The notes beneath the pieces were generated by a model. The model searched no databases, had not been told where the DNA came from, and worked only from the letters and a program-made list of their open reading frames with translations. Below are positions 45,139-53,767 of a stretch of 53,774 nucleotides of DNA, piece by piece. The translations under genes were made by a program, and so were the position numbers. Source of the DNA: Pseudomonadota bacterium (GTDB taxonomy: Bacteria; Pseudomonadota; Gammaproteobacteria; Burkholderiales; Gallionellaceae); assembly GCA_026399735.1 (NCBI GenBank), contig JAPLQK010000036.1:1-53774 (forward strand), read 5' to 3'. How positions within the stretch are numbered: position 1 is the stretch's first letter; each line of letters begins with the position of its first letter.

Positions 45139-46340
45139 TGTCCCTCTACCGCTATCGCGCCGTGGATGCTCTGGGCAAAGTCACCAGGGGGGAAACCGAC
45201 GCACTCAACGAATTTGACCTTGAGGCGCAACTCAAGAAAAACGGCCTTGAACTGATTCGTGCAACTACGGCAAAAAACAAGAACCATGCCATTCATAAAC
45301 TGGCCCGGCGTGACCTGATCCATTTTCTGTTTCAACTGGAAATGCTGCTCCGCGCAGGCGTGCCGATCCAGGCCATCCTGTCCGATTTGCGCGAAACATC
45401 GGAAACGCAGCACGTTAAAACGCTTTGTGCCAGTCTGTATGAAAAAATTGATTCCGGTTCGACCATTTCCGAATCCTTTGCTGCCAATCCCGGCATTTTT
45501 CCGGAACTGGTGATCAATCTGGTGCGCGCGGGCGAAGCAACCGGGCAGTTACCTTATGTTTTACAGGAAATCGTCGCCTCCCTGAAATGGCAGGACGAGC
45601 TCGCTTCCAAAACCAAACAGCTATTGATGTATCCGGCGTTCGTCACCATCGTGGTGGGCTCCGTCGTGGTCTTTCTGATGACCTATCTGGTGCCGCAAAT
45701 TCTGGGTTTTGTCGCCAACATGGGCGGCACGATCCCGTTGCAGACCAAAATCCTGCTCTGGGTGTCGGATGCGTTTGTCAAATACTGGTGGATCATCATC
45801 CCCGCCCCGTTCGTACTGCTGCTGCTTGTGCTGGTGTTCTCGAAAATGAGTCATCGCTTCCGGCGCAAAATGCATGCCGCCCAATTGCGCCTCCCCTATG
45901 TCGGCACCATTATCAAAAAAATCATCCTGGCCCGCATCAGCGATACGCTGGGGCTGACCTATCGCACCGGCATCCCGGTACTGGACGGACTGGTCTATTG
46001 CCGCAATATCTCCGGCAACATCATCGTGCAGGAGGCGCTGGATCTGGCACGCACCGACATTGCCAACGGCGCACCGATCAGCAAAGGTTTTTCAGGCCAG
46101 AAGCTGTTCCCGCCGCTGGTCATCCGCATGATCAGAGTAGGCGAGGAAACCGGTGACCTGGCAGGTTCGCTGAAAAACATTTCCTACTTTTACAACCGCG
46201 ACATCAACGACTCCATCAGCCGCGTGCAGGCGCTGATCGAACCCACACTCACCATCGTGCTCGGCATCCTGCTGGGCTGGATCATGATGGCGGTGCTGGG
46301 GCCTATTTACGACACCATAGCCAAGCTGAAACTGACATGA
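45138..46340 (+). CDS. mshG: MSHA pilus inner-membrane platform protein MshG (GspF/PilC family)
   Basis: Polytopic inner-membrane protein of 400 residues with the two-fold GspF repeat: LIHFLFQLEMLLRAGVPIQA and LARISDTLGLTYRTGIPVLDG. Membrane segments include FVTIVVGSVVVFLMTYLVP, IIIPAPFVLLLLVLVF and LTIVLGILLGWIMMAVLGPIY, the last carrying the family end-motif. The N-terminal MSLYRYRAVDALGKV is typical. It forms the platform on which MshE acts. It is tightly packed between mshE (1-bp overlap) and the next gene (4-bp overlap). Confidence 0.95.
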   Translation: MSLYRYRAVDALGKVTRGETDALNEFDLEAQLKKNGLELIRATTAKNKNHAIHKLARRDLIHFLFQLEMLLRAGVPIQAILSDLRETSETQHVKTLCASLYEKIDSGSTISESFAANPGIFPELVINLVRAGEATGQLPYVLQEIVASLKWQDELASKTKQLLMYPAFVTIVVGSVVVFLMTYLVPQILGFVANMGGTIPLQTKILLWVSDAFVKYWWIIIPAPFVLLLLVLVFSKMSHRFRRKMHAAQLRLPYVGTIIKKIILARISDTLGLTYRTGIPVLDGLVYCRNISGNIIVQEALDLARTDIANGAPISKGFSGQKLFPPLVIRMIRVGEETGDLAGSLKNISYFYNRDINDSISRVQALIEPTLTIVLGILLGWIMMAVLGPIYDTIAKLKLT

Positions 46341-47812
46341 AAACCATCCTGTTCGTCAATTCTTCAGGTGCGCGGTATTTCAGACGCGATCAGGGTGTCT
46401 GGCAGCTGATTGAAAAACCCGACATCAGGGACCGTCTCTGGGTAATCGCCAATTTGCCCGAGGAAACGCTGGAAACGTTCGCCTTGCCGCTGCTATTCGG
46501 ACGTGACCGCAGCCATTTCCTGGAACGACATCTGGCAACCGCCTTCCCGCACAGCGAATATCGCGCCGCGCCCGTACTCTCCGGCCGCAGGCTCAAGTCC
46601 GGCACCGCAGCGCTCAGCGGACTGACCACGGCGGAGGCGGTTACCCGCGAACTTGCCAAACTGAACATGCCCATCGCGGGTGTATGGGGCATCTCAATGC
46701 TGCTCACGCTGATGGCCCGTCGCCTGTCGATCACCAATGTTGTTCTGGTCATACCCAGCGTGCATTTTTTGCGCATACTGGTTTTAAAGGATGGCATTCC
46801 GGTCATCACGCGTTGCATACATCGCTACAGCGAGGACAACGACAGCGATGCCAATGAAATATTGCGCACAAGGCAACATCTTGAAAATAAACATATTTTT
46901 GAATACAGCTCAATCCCGCCGGTCCTCTATCTGGGCGAATCAGAATCAGTTGGCGCACACCTGTCCCGCGCAGGAATTGCGCTGCTGCCTTTGCCGGACG
47001 CACTCGCACCCAGAGGGGATGCCGCCTATCTGCATCCGTTATTTGAACTGGTCGTCTCATCGCCGCGCGGACAATTAGCCCCGCTGCAATTGCGCGCACG
47101 TCATCTGGCCCAGAGCCTGCGTCAGGCAGCTTACGCGGGCATCGCCTGCAGCCTGCTGGCTGCCATGCTGTTTGGCCAGGCGGATTTGCGCGAACTGATC
47201 ACCTTGCATGGTCGTGCACAAACGCTTGAAGCCGATCTGTTACAGGCAACCGGCGAACGCGAACGTCTGGCAGCAAGAATCAGCGCGACAGGGACTGACC
47301 CGGCACTGGTGCGCCAGGCCACAAAATTTGCGGCACTGGAACTGGAAGCAGCCACCACCACCGACACCCTGCTTCAACTCACCGCCGATACCATTGCCGA
47401 CTTGCCTCAGGTGCGCATCAAAAACCTGACTTTCCGTTTCCCGAAACACGGCGAAAGCTACTGCCAGGGGCACACCGTCATCGAATTGCCGCTGATCAAC
47501 CGGAAAATCGACTTGCCGCTGAACAGCGGCAGCACGCCCGCCGATTCAGGCGACACACCGCAACGTTTTACCGAACTGCAATTCTCGATTTTGCTGACTG
47601 ACGAACTGGCGCCTGCCGCACAAATCGAAATTAAAAAACATATTTCGACCGTACTCAAGGCCAAAGACGGCGTCCAGTTGATGCAGGATCCTGCCGCTTT
47701 CTCGCTGATCAACACCCTCAAGGGCGGATTTGGCATGGACACAACTCAGACGGACAATCTCTGGTGCATGAGTATTCCCTGGAAGTCCGGCGCTGCGAAG
47801 GAGAAATCATGA
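46337..47812 (+). CDS. Pilus assembly protein in the MshI/GspL-like position
   Basis: Protein of 491 residues. The first 230 residues are a cytoplasmic alpha/beta domain (TILFVNSSGARYFRRD, NVVLVIPSVHFLRILVL). It is followed by one membrane segment (AAYAGIACSLLAAMLFG, about 260-276), a coiled coil and a C-terminal ferredoxin-like domain (LQLTADTIADLPQVRIKNL, QFSILLTDELAPAAQIEIK). This matches the PilM/PilN or GspL layout, in the place where MshI is expected, but sequence likeness to MshI is weak by eye. It should link the ATPase platform to the MshJ-like protein. The stop overlaps the next start (ATGA). Confidence 0.7.
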   Translation: MKTILFVNSSGARYFRRDQGVWQLIEKPDIRDRLWVIANLPEETLETFALPLLFGRDRSHFLERHLATAFPHSEYRAAPVLSGRRLKSGTAALSGLTTAEAVTRELAKLNMPIAGVWGISMLLTLMARRLSITNVVLVIPSVHFLRILVLKDGIPVITRCIHRYSEDNDSDANEILRTRQHLENKHIFEYSSIPPVLYLGESESVGAHLSRAGIALLPLPDALAPRGDAAYLHPLFELVVSSPRGQLAPLQLRARHLAQSLRQAAYAGIACSLLAAMLFGQADLRELITLHGRAQTLEADLLQATGERERLAARISATGTDPALVRQATKFAALELEAATTTDTLLQLTADTIADLPQVRIKNLTFRFPKHGESYCQGHTVIELPLINRKIDLPLNSGSTPADSGDTPQRFTELQFSILLTDELAPAAQIEIKKHISTVLKAKDGVQLMQDPAAFSLINTLKGGFGMDTTQTDNLWCMSIPWKSGAAKEKS

Positions 47813-48408
47813 ACGCCTATGGCGTCGTGCTCAAACCGGCCAAAGTTGCCTTGCTGCTGCTCGCGCTGTCTGTGCTGGCAGCGTTCGTTGTCGTTGCAGG
47901 ATTAGCCCGTTACCGCACCGAAAAAGAACAGACTATCCTGCAAACCGAGAGGCAACTGGCGGACACGCGCGAAAATGTCAGAAAACTCACTTTTGATCTG
48001 GATACCATCAATAAACTCGCAGCGAAATACAGGCAACTCACCCTTTTGGGTTTCATCGGAGAACCGGACCGGGATGGCTGGGTGCAGCGACTGGAATCCA
48101 TTTACCACAACACGCATCTGCCGCCCACCATGCGCTACACGCTGGCACCGCCTCAACTGCTTAACCCGCAGACTGCCGATGCAGAGACCGCCTACCAGAA
48201 CAACGTATTGCACCATGACCTGGCACTGGAATTATCCGGCATTCATGAGGGCGAGTTGCTTGATTTTATGGACAAACTCAGCAGCGACTGGCGAGCACCG
48301 TATCGTGTGGAAACTTGCCAGATCGCTCGGGGAGAGGCCGCTGAGCCCATCACCGGACTGCAAATAAAATGTACGGTTCAGCTGTATTCATTGCCTGAAA
48401 AACGGTGA
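47809..48408 (+). CDS. MshJ/PilO-like pilus assembly protein
   Basis: Bitopic protein of 199 residues: a short cytoplasmic start, one membrane segment (VALLLLALSVLAAFVVVAGLA), a coiled coil (EKEQTILQTERQLADTREN) and a periplasmic ferredoxin-like domain (LALELSGIHEGELLDFMDKL). This is the PilO/GspM/MshJ layout. The ATG at 47809 is preceded by GGAG inside the previous gene and gives a 4-bp overlap; a start at 47764 would overlap more and lack a ribosome-binding site. Confidence 0.75.
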   Translation: MNAYGVVLKPAKVALLLLALSVLAAFVVVAGLARYRTEKEQTILQTERQLADTRENVRKLTFDLDTINKLAAKYRQLTLLGFIGEPDRDGWVQRLESIYHNTHLPPTMRYTLAPPQLLNPQTADAETAYQNNVLHHDLALELSGIHEGELLDFMDKLSSDWRAPYRVETCQIARGEAAEPITGLQIKCTVQLYSLPEKR

Positions 48409-48428
48409 GTGGTGAGTGGAGAGCGATC

Positions 48429-48800
48429 ATGATTAAAACATTTATCATATTAATCAATATGTTGCTGTATGTCAGTTGTGCGCACGCCAACTCAATCGGC
48501 ACGCTGTTTTATTCTCCGGCCGAGCGGGCGGCGCTGGTCGCAGCGCGCAACGGCATTGCGCAAACCGCCGCCTACACCGTCAATGGCATTATCCAGCGGG
48601 AGCAGAAAAAAAGCGCCGTATGGATCAACGGACGCGCGATTCCCCAGATGCCGCCCGATCCTGCCATCCCGACACTGGTCATCCATCGCGATCATGTGCT
48701 GATCGAAGAAAAACCCATCAAGGTCGGCGAAACGCTCAACATCATTTCCGGTCAGCGCGTGTTGCGCCTGCCTGAAAATGCCGTGCAGGTAAAACCATGA
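48429..48800 (+). CDS. Small secreted pilus-locus protein, MshK-like
   Basis: A 123-residue protein with a signal peptide (MIKTFIILINMLLYVSCAHA-NS). The mature part has the strand pattern AYTVNGIIQREQKKSAVWING and ends in IISGQRVLRLPENAVQVKP. The VNGI...SAVWINGR stretch resembles the HR/PilP-like clamp of MshK and GspC proteins. The start at 48429 follows GGAGAGC. It sits in the MshK place of the operon and ends 4 bp into the next gene. Confidence 0.7.
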   Translation: MIKTFIILINMLLYVSCAHANSIGTLFYSPAERAALVAARNGIAQTAAYTVNGIIQREQKKSAVWINGRAIPQMPPDPAIPTLVIHRDHVLIEEKPIKVGETLNIISGQRVLRLPENAVQVKP

Positions 48801-50014
48801 ACCGCTTTTCAAAACAGCAGGGTTATGCGTTGCTGGTGTTTGTCACACTGCTGGCAACCGCCGCTGCCACACTGACCGTCAAAACGCTGAACAATGCTGG
48901 CACCAACACGCAGATCGATCGCGACAGAATCACCGCTGCCGCCCTTGCACAGGCAAAAGAGGCGCTGATCGGCTATGCGATTACCTTCAGAGACACACAG
49001 CATCCGCAGCATCCATTGAATGGTTATCTGCCGAATCCGGATCTCGGGCCGGGCTTAAATTACCCTGAAGGCAGTGCCGCTGGTAGTTCCAGTAGGGATA
49101 TTTCAATGATAGGCAAACTACCCTGGCGCGAACTCGGACTTCAACCTTTAGTTAATGGAAATGTTGATTGCCTGTGGTACATCGTATCAGGTCGATTCAA
49201 AAATCAATATCCAACCAATAGTCTGAATTGGGATACGCTGGGCCAGATTGATATCATTGATGCCAGCGGCAATGCCATTACCAGCAATTTAGCCGCGCTG
49301 GTCATTGCGCCTGGAAAACCGCTGGACGGTCAGTCCCGAACGCTGATAGACGCTAACCACTTTCGATGTGGCGGCAACTATGACGCGCGCAATTATCTTG
49401 ATGCTTACAATGCAAGCGATGCGATTTCAGGCCAAGTCAATTACTTCACAGGCAGCACTAACAATAGCCGCGCTCCTGACACTAGCAACAAAACCTTCGT
49501 GCAAGCCAGCAACGACCACTACAACGATCAGTTGATGTTCATTTCTGTGGATGACCTGTTCCGCGCCATTATCAAAAGAAACGATTTTTCACAAGAAATT
49601 CAAACATTTATGAATGACCTGGACTTCATCAACGAAGTCAGCACCATCACCGTGTCCGCAACCGGCAAAGGAACGGGCAACCTGAACTGCAATCACATCA
49701 CCGACAACGACAACCAGAATTTCTGCAACAACTGGAAAGAAATGCTGCTCCTCACCCGACTTTCTACCCCGGCAGCTATTACCATCGATAGCGTAGCAAC
49801 CGCCCCCTGTAGCCGTGTGCTGATTTTCGGCGGGCAGAAAACCGGCGCTCAGGTTCGTCTGACCAATACCGACAAGACAACGCCGGCCAACTACCTTGAA
49901 GGCGGCAACCTGGCCGTATTTGCCACACCCGTCGCTATGGCCAGTAACTTCAGCGGCGCGTCAACATTTATCGCCAGTAATCCGAGTGCAGATCTGTTGA
50001 GGTGCATCCCATGA
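48797..50014 (+). CDS. PilX-like large minor pilin
   Basis: Protein of 405 residues. MNRFSKQQGYALLVFVTLLATAA has the hydrophobic pilin N-terminus after a short basic leader with Gly before an aromatic (QG-YALL). The acidic +5 residue of class pilins is missing, as is usual for PilX/GspK-type pseudopilins. The soluble part is long, Asn/Thr-rich and has several Cys (DCLWY, FRCGGNY, LNCNHIT, NFCNNW) that may form disulfides. It probably sits at the pilus tip and promotes assembly. It overlaps both neighbours by 4 bp. Confidence 0.78.
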   Translation: MNRFSKQQGYALLVFVTLLATAAATLTVKTLNNAGTNTQIDRDRITAAALAQAKEALIGYAITFRDTQHPQHPLNGYLPNPDLGPGLNYPEGSAAGSSSRDISMIGKLPWRELGLQPLVNGNVDCLWYIVSGRFKNQYPTNSLNWDTLGQIDIIDASGNAITSNLAALVIAPGKPLDGQSRTLIDANHFRCGGNYDARNYLDAYNASDAISGQVNYFTGSTNNSRAPDTSNKTFVQASNDHYNDQLMFISVDDLFRAIIKRNDFSQEIQTFMNDLDFINEVSTITVSATGKGTGNLNCNHITDNDNQNFCNNWKEMLLLTRLSTPAAITIDSVATAPCSRVLIFGGQKTGAQVRLTNTDKTTPANYLEGGNLAVFATPVAMASNFSGASTFIASNPSADLLRCIP

Positions 50015-50703
50015 AAACCATCAATCACGATGGATTTACACTCGTCGAAATGGCCATCGTACTGGCCCTCATCGCGCTGATTCTCGGCACGGGCCTGACC
50101 TTACTTTCCGCACAGCAGGATCAGCGGCGCATCGAAGACACTAAAGCCAGACTCAACGATGCACGCGATGCACTGATTGGCTTTTCCATCGTCAATGGTC
50201 GCCTGCCCTGCCCGGCAAACCCGACAATCGCCAGCGGAACAGCGAATGCAGGTATAGCGCGTACGGCTATTGCAACGGGTTGCACAGCAGACGCGGTGGG
50301 GACAATTCAGGGTGATCTTCCCTGGGCGACGCTCGGCCTTCCGGAAACAGATGCCTGGGGGCATCGCTTTACTTATCGTGTTACCAGCAAATTTGCACGC
50401 AGTACGCCTCTCTTTACCTTATCTGATGACGGTGATATAGACATCGGTTCAACTGCCGCAGGCAACGATCTGGCGAACAATATGCCTGCTGTTATCGTCT
50501 CGCATGGTATCAACGGATTTCGCGCCTATCTTCCGTCCGGACAACAGTTACCCGCCAGCGCTGATGCAGATGAAACCGAAAACGCAGATATCGACACTAA
50601 CTTTGTCAGCAAAGCCCTCACCCCCACCTTTGACGACCAGGTAATCTGGCTTTCACAGTACACGCTGTTCAACCGCATGGTTCAAGCGGGGAAACTACCA
50701 TGA
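50011..50703 (+). CDS. Type IV prepilin-like minor pilin
   Basis: Protein of 230 residues. The leader MKTINHDG is cleaved before FTLVEMAIVLALIALILGTG, with the canonical Glu at +5. The soluble domain has two Cys (LPCPA, ATGCT). LPWATLGLPETDAWGHRFTY resembles the WREL/LPWxxLG element of the preceding pilin, a repeat shared by prepilins of this locus. The ATG overlaps the previous stop. A minor pilin of the MSHA type (MshO/MshD class) is likely. Confidence 0.85.
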   Translation: MKTINHDGFTLVEMAIVLALIALILGTGLTLLSAQQDQRRIEDTKARLNDARDALIGFSIVNGRLPCPANPTIASGTANAGIARTAIATGCTADAVGTIQGDLPWATLGLPETDAWGHRFTYRVTSKFARSTPLFTLSDDGDIDIGSTAAGNDLANNMPAVIVSHGINGFRAYLPSGQQLPASADADETENADIDTNFVSKALTPTFDDQVIWLSQYTLFNRMVQAGKLP

Positions 50704-50718
50704 CAATACAAAAAACAA

Positions 50719-50808
50719 TTAGGGTCAGACTCGATTTATTTTGTAATCCGCAGCCTTACTTGACTCATATCATTTCTCGTCGCAACAACAAATCGAGTCT
50801 GACCCTAA
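50719..50808. mobile_element. 90-bp inverted-repeat element (MITE-like)
   Basis: The 19-bp perfect arms TTAGGGTCAGACTCGATTT (50719-50737) and AAATCGAGTCTGACCCTAA (50790-50808) enclose a 52-bp non-coding core. Arms of the AGGGTCAGACTC type often flank IS200/RAYT-like transposases in proteobacteria, from memory. It separates the minor pilins from the regulator genes and may act on RNA as a hairpin. Confidence 0.7.
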
Positions 50809-50836
50809 TAAACCTAATAAAAACGGGGAAACTGCC

Positions 50837-51475
50837 ATGAACAGGCATCTGAGCAGTGCGCTGCACGCGGCACAGGCCATCCCGTCGCTGCTGATCGTCG
50901 AAGATGACGAGGCGCTTGCCAGCTACCTTGCAAGCGTGATGGAAGACGATGGTTTTCGCGTGGTCTGCGCGCGCACTCGTCAGCAAGCGCTGTCCATCCA
51001 GCCGCAGCCACTGGTGGCGCTGGTGGATTTAGGCCTGCCGCCTGCGGAAAACCGCATCTCCGAAGGCCTGTTTCTGATCGATGCGCTGCTGGCCAACGAA
51101 CCACACAGCAAGATCATCGTCATCACCGGTCAGGACGAGGAATCGGCGGCTTTTGAAGCGGTGCGCCGGGGCGCGTTTGATTTCCTGTGCAAACCCGCTT
51201 CGATGGATGACATCAAGGCTGCCGTCAGACGTGCCAGCCTGTTTTTGCACCATGAAGAACATCTGTCCGAATCGGGGGAAGCGCGCCTGCACATCACCGT
51301 CAGGCTCGCCAACGGCCCGAAGGACAGCGCAGATGCGGTCGAAGAACAGATCGTCCGTGGCACGTTGGCCGATACCAACGGAAATGTCACCGAAGCCGCA
51401 CGCCGCCTGGGACTGGTGCGCGAAAATCTGTACTACTACCTGAAAAAATACGGCATCCAGTTGCACAGGGCGTAA
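50837..51475 (+). CDS. Response regulator with Fis-type helix-turn-helix
   Basis: Protein of 212 residues. The receiver has LLIVEDDEALASYL, a phosphoacceptor Asp in ALVDLGLPP and Lys in DFLCKPASM. A linker leads to a C-terminal Fis-type helix-turn-helix (GTLADTNGNVTEAARRLGLVRENLYYYLKKYGI). There is no sigma-54 ATPase domain, so it is of the RegA/PrrA/ActR layout rather than NtrC. It is followed by its probable kinase. Lying inside the pilus locus, it probably controls pilin genes. Confidence 0.87.
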   Translation: MNRHLSSALHAAQAIPSLLIVEDDEALASYLASVMEDDGFRVVCARTRQQALSIQPQPLVALVDLGLPPAENRISEGLFLIDALLANEPHSKIIVITGQDEESAAFEAVRRGAFDFLCKPASMDDIKAAVRRASLFLHHEEHLSESGEARLHITVRLANGPKDSADAVEEQIVRGTLADTNGNVTEAARRLGLVRENLYYYLKKYGIQLHRA

Positions 51476-51521
51476 AAAACAAATAATTTAATTGCAAACA
51501 ATAAGTTACAAATTACAATCC

Positions 51522-52604
51522 ATGACACTCTACCCTGCCTTACCCCTGATATTGGTCGCGGCAGGGCTGGTTCTGCTGGCTGTCGTCGCCTATCTTGCGC
51601 GACTGGTCAGACGTCATCGCCGCTCTCTTGGCAAGCTGTTGAAGCTGGCTAAAACCAGCCTGGATCCGTTGCAACTGCCCACTGCCGCCTGGCCTGCGCT
51701 CTACGATGGCGGACTTACGCGAATCGAGTATTCAGGCGACTGGTTTGGACAACCCGTGCAGGGAAATCTGGGTGCAGCGCATCACGGCAGCCGTCCGTTC
51801 ACCTTCAAGGTCGTCTCAAATAACGATGTCCGGCTGGACTTCCGGCTGTATGCACGAACGGATCGCGGCGAGGCGCGCCTGTTTGCAGAAAATCTGGCAG
51901 GCGTATTTCATCTGCTGCTGGAAACCGCTGTCCACAGCAAAATGGAAGCCTTGTCGGCCGCGCTGGCCGAGCAGGCAAAACTGACCCTTTACCTGCAACA
52001 TGATCTGCGCAATCTCGCACAGTGGGTGGAATGGCTCGCGGCTGATTTTGCCGCTGACACAGATGACGCCACGCTGCTGGGCATCGCCCGGCGCCTGCGC
52101 GCCAGCGCACCCCATGCGGCTGCACGTGCGAAACACATACTCGGCGCCACATGCAAGAACCACTCAGCGCCCTCACCGGTGCCGCAAGTTGTCTCACTTG
52201 CGGAAGCCATTCGGCAGGCAGCCGAACACGCCGGCATTAGCGTCACGCTGGATCAGGATGCACGCGTTTTTCTGCGCCGCGATCTGCTCGACCGCACACT
52301 GGATAATCTGTTCACCAATGTCGCACCCCTGCTGCGTCTGCACGCCGGCATGAGCATTCGCGTTGACATCGAATGCGATGCGAACAAGGTCTCAGCCAGA
52401 ATCAATATGCCGCGTCTTGAAGAAATCGCACAATTGCCGCCCGAAAACCTGTTCGAGCCTTTCGCCAGCGGTCGCCCCGGCGGGCTGGGGCTGGGCCTGT
52501 ACCAGGCGCATAAAAGCGTGCGCGAGGCCGGCGGCGAACTGACCGCCGAATTGCACGAAAGTACGATTTGTTTTCTGCTGACCTTGCCCGGCGCAAAAGT
52601 CTGA
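51522..52604 (+). CDS. Sensor histidine kinase (PrsK-like)
   Basis: Protein of 360 residues from ATG 51522; a TTG at 51492 is the far alternative. One N-terminal membrane segment (LILVAAGLVLLAVVAYLARL), a region without an evident sensor domain, then the kinase core: the H-box is the unusual LYLQHDLRNLAQWVEWL, similar to the HDLKN box of PrsK kinases. The ATPase has the degenerate N-box TLDNLFTNVAPLL and GGLGLGLYQAHKSVREAGG. Partner of the response regulator just upstream. Confidence 0.82.
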   Translation: MTLYPALPLILVAAGLVLLAVVAYLARLVRRHRRSLGKLLKLAKTSLDPLQLPTAAWPALYDGGLTRIEYSGDWFGQPVQGNLGAAHHGSRPFTFKVVSNNDVRLDFRLYARTDRGEARLFAENLAGVFHLLLETAVHSKMEALSAALAEQAKLTLYLQHDLRNLAQWVEWLAADFAADTDDATLLGIARRLRASAPHAAARAKHILGATCKNHSAPSPVPQVVSLAEAIRQAAEHAGISVTLDQDARVFLRRDLLDRTLDNLFTNVAPLLRLHAGMSIRVDIECDANKVSARINMPRLEEIAQLPPENLFEPFASGRPGGLGLGLYQAHKSVREAGGELTAELHESTICFLLTLPGAKV

Positions 52605-52714
52605 AAGTGTAAAACTTCTTTACTTCCCGCTATCCTGCACATCATTTAAATTTCACACCGTACTACCTTCGCTTCATGCCGCAATTCATTCACACTTTAT
52701 TAAAGGAGAATATC

Positions 52715-53380
52715 ATGTGGAAACAAAGCAAACAGTCCGGCTTTACGCTGGTGGAACTGGCGATCGTACTGGTAATCATCGGCCTGATTCTTGCCGCCGT
52801 ACTCAAAGGCCAGGAAATGATTAACAACGCCAAGGTTAAAAATGTCGCAAATGATTTGAGAGGCGTTTCCACTGCGTATTACGCCTATCAGGATCGCTAC
52901 AAAGCCGTTCCCGGCGACGATATATTAGCGGTCAATCATTTTACCGGTGGCCAAAATGGTGGCGGTGACGGCCTCATCACAGGACTTTTCAACGATACAG
53001 CGGCAGCACTTTCAGCAACCACTGAAAGCCAAAATTTCTGGCAACATACCAGACTTGCCGGCTTTACAACGGGCACTGCCACCGCCACAACAGCGCTTCC
53101 ACCAAACACATCACTTGGCACTGGAGTCCTTGGCATTCAGGGCTCAGTAGCTGCGAATGTCTATGGAATGACTGGCACATTTGCCTGCGCCAGCAATATT
53201 CCCTGGAAAATTGCACTTGCTGTTGACACGATGCTCGATGATGGCAACAGCGATACGGGCAATGTGCGCACAGGGGCTGCCGGAGCGACGGCCACGGTTG
53301 CAGCTTTATCCGCCGCATATGGCACCGCTGCCGCAACGGGCACCAACGACACGCTGCATATTGTTTGCATGAAAATATAA
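52715..53380 (+). CDS. mshA: Type IV prepilin, probably the major pilin of the MSHA-like system
   Basis: The ATG at 52715 follows AAAGGAG. Leader MWKQSKQSG, then FTLVELAIVLVIIGLILAAV, the class IV pilin signature with Glu at +5. The helix continues as KGQEMINNAKVKNVANDLRG. Mature size about 21 kDa. The soluble part is Ala/Thr/Gly-rich with two Cys (FACAS, IVCMK) that can form the C-terminal disulfide loop. It stands alone with its own strong ribosome-binding site and terminator, as expected for the main subunit. The mshA assignment is by position. Confidence 0.82.
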   Translation: MWKQSKQSGFTLVELAIVLVIIGLILAAVLKGQEMINNAKVKNVANDLRGVSTAYYAYQDRYKAVPGDDILAVNHFTGGQNGGGDGLITGLFNDTAAALSATTESQNFWQHTRLAGFTTGTATATTALPPNTSLGTGVLGIQGSVAANVYGMTGTFACASNIPWKIALAVDTMLDDGNSDTGNVRTGAAGATATVAALSAAYGTAAATGTNDTLHIVCMKI

Positions 53381-53397
53381 CAGCGTACTTAGCACCG

Positions 53398-53417
53398 AAG
53401 CCCGCTACGGCGGGCTT
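53398..53417. terminator. Intrinsic terminator after the prepilin gene
   Basis: Stem AAGCCCGC / GCGGGCTT with loop TACG, 18 bp after the prepilin stop; the T-run is weak. Confidence 0.75.
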
Positions 53418-53536
53418 GTCTGAAATATCTTTTCAGAACACTGTCAACCGATCGAATTAACAGCACGTTGTATGCCTCGACACGATGTGTCGGCAAACTA
53501 GCCAAACGTAATTAATCAACCAAAATGGAGTTCACA

Positions 53537-53767
53537 ATGAGCAAACTGTTATCTGTATTGATCGCTGCTGTTTTCGCCGCTGCTTCATTCACCGCTGTTG
53601 CCGCTGATGCCGCTCCGGCAAAGGCTGCAGCCGCTCCTGCCGCAGCTGCTGCCCCTGCTCCTGCTGCTGAAAAGCCAGCTGCACCAGCAGCCAAAAAACA
53701 TCACGCCAAGAAGCACAAAAAAGAAAAAGCAGCTGCACCAGCAGAAGCCGCACCAGCTGCCAAGTAA
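53537..53767 (+). CDS. Ala/Lys/Pro-rich small secreted protein
   Basis: A 76-residue protein with a signal peptide (SKLLSVLIAAVFAAASFTAVA-AD). The mature part is low complexity: Ala/Pro repeats (APAKAAAAPAAAAAPAPA) then KKHHAKKHKKEK and AAPAEAAPAAK. The ATG at 53537 is preceded by TGGAG; a start at 53525 adds four residues. Similar Ala/Lys-rich periplasmic proteins are frequent in betaproteobacteria; a histone-like or polyanion-binding role is possible but not shown. Confidence 0.8.
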   Translation: MSKLLSVLIAAVFAAASFTAVAADAAPAKAAAAPAAAAAPAPAAEKPAAPAAKKHHAKKHKKEKAAAPAEAAPAAK

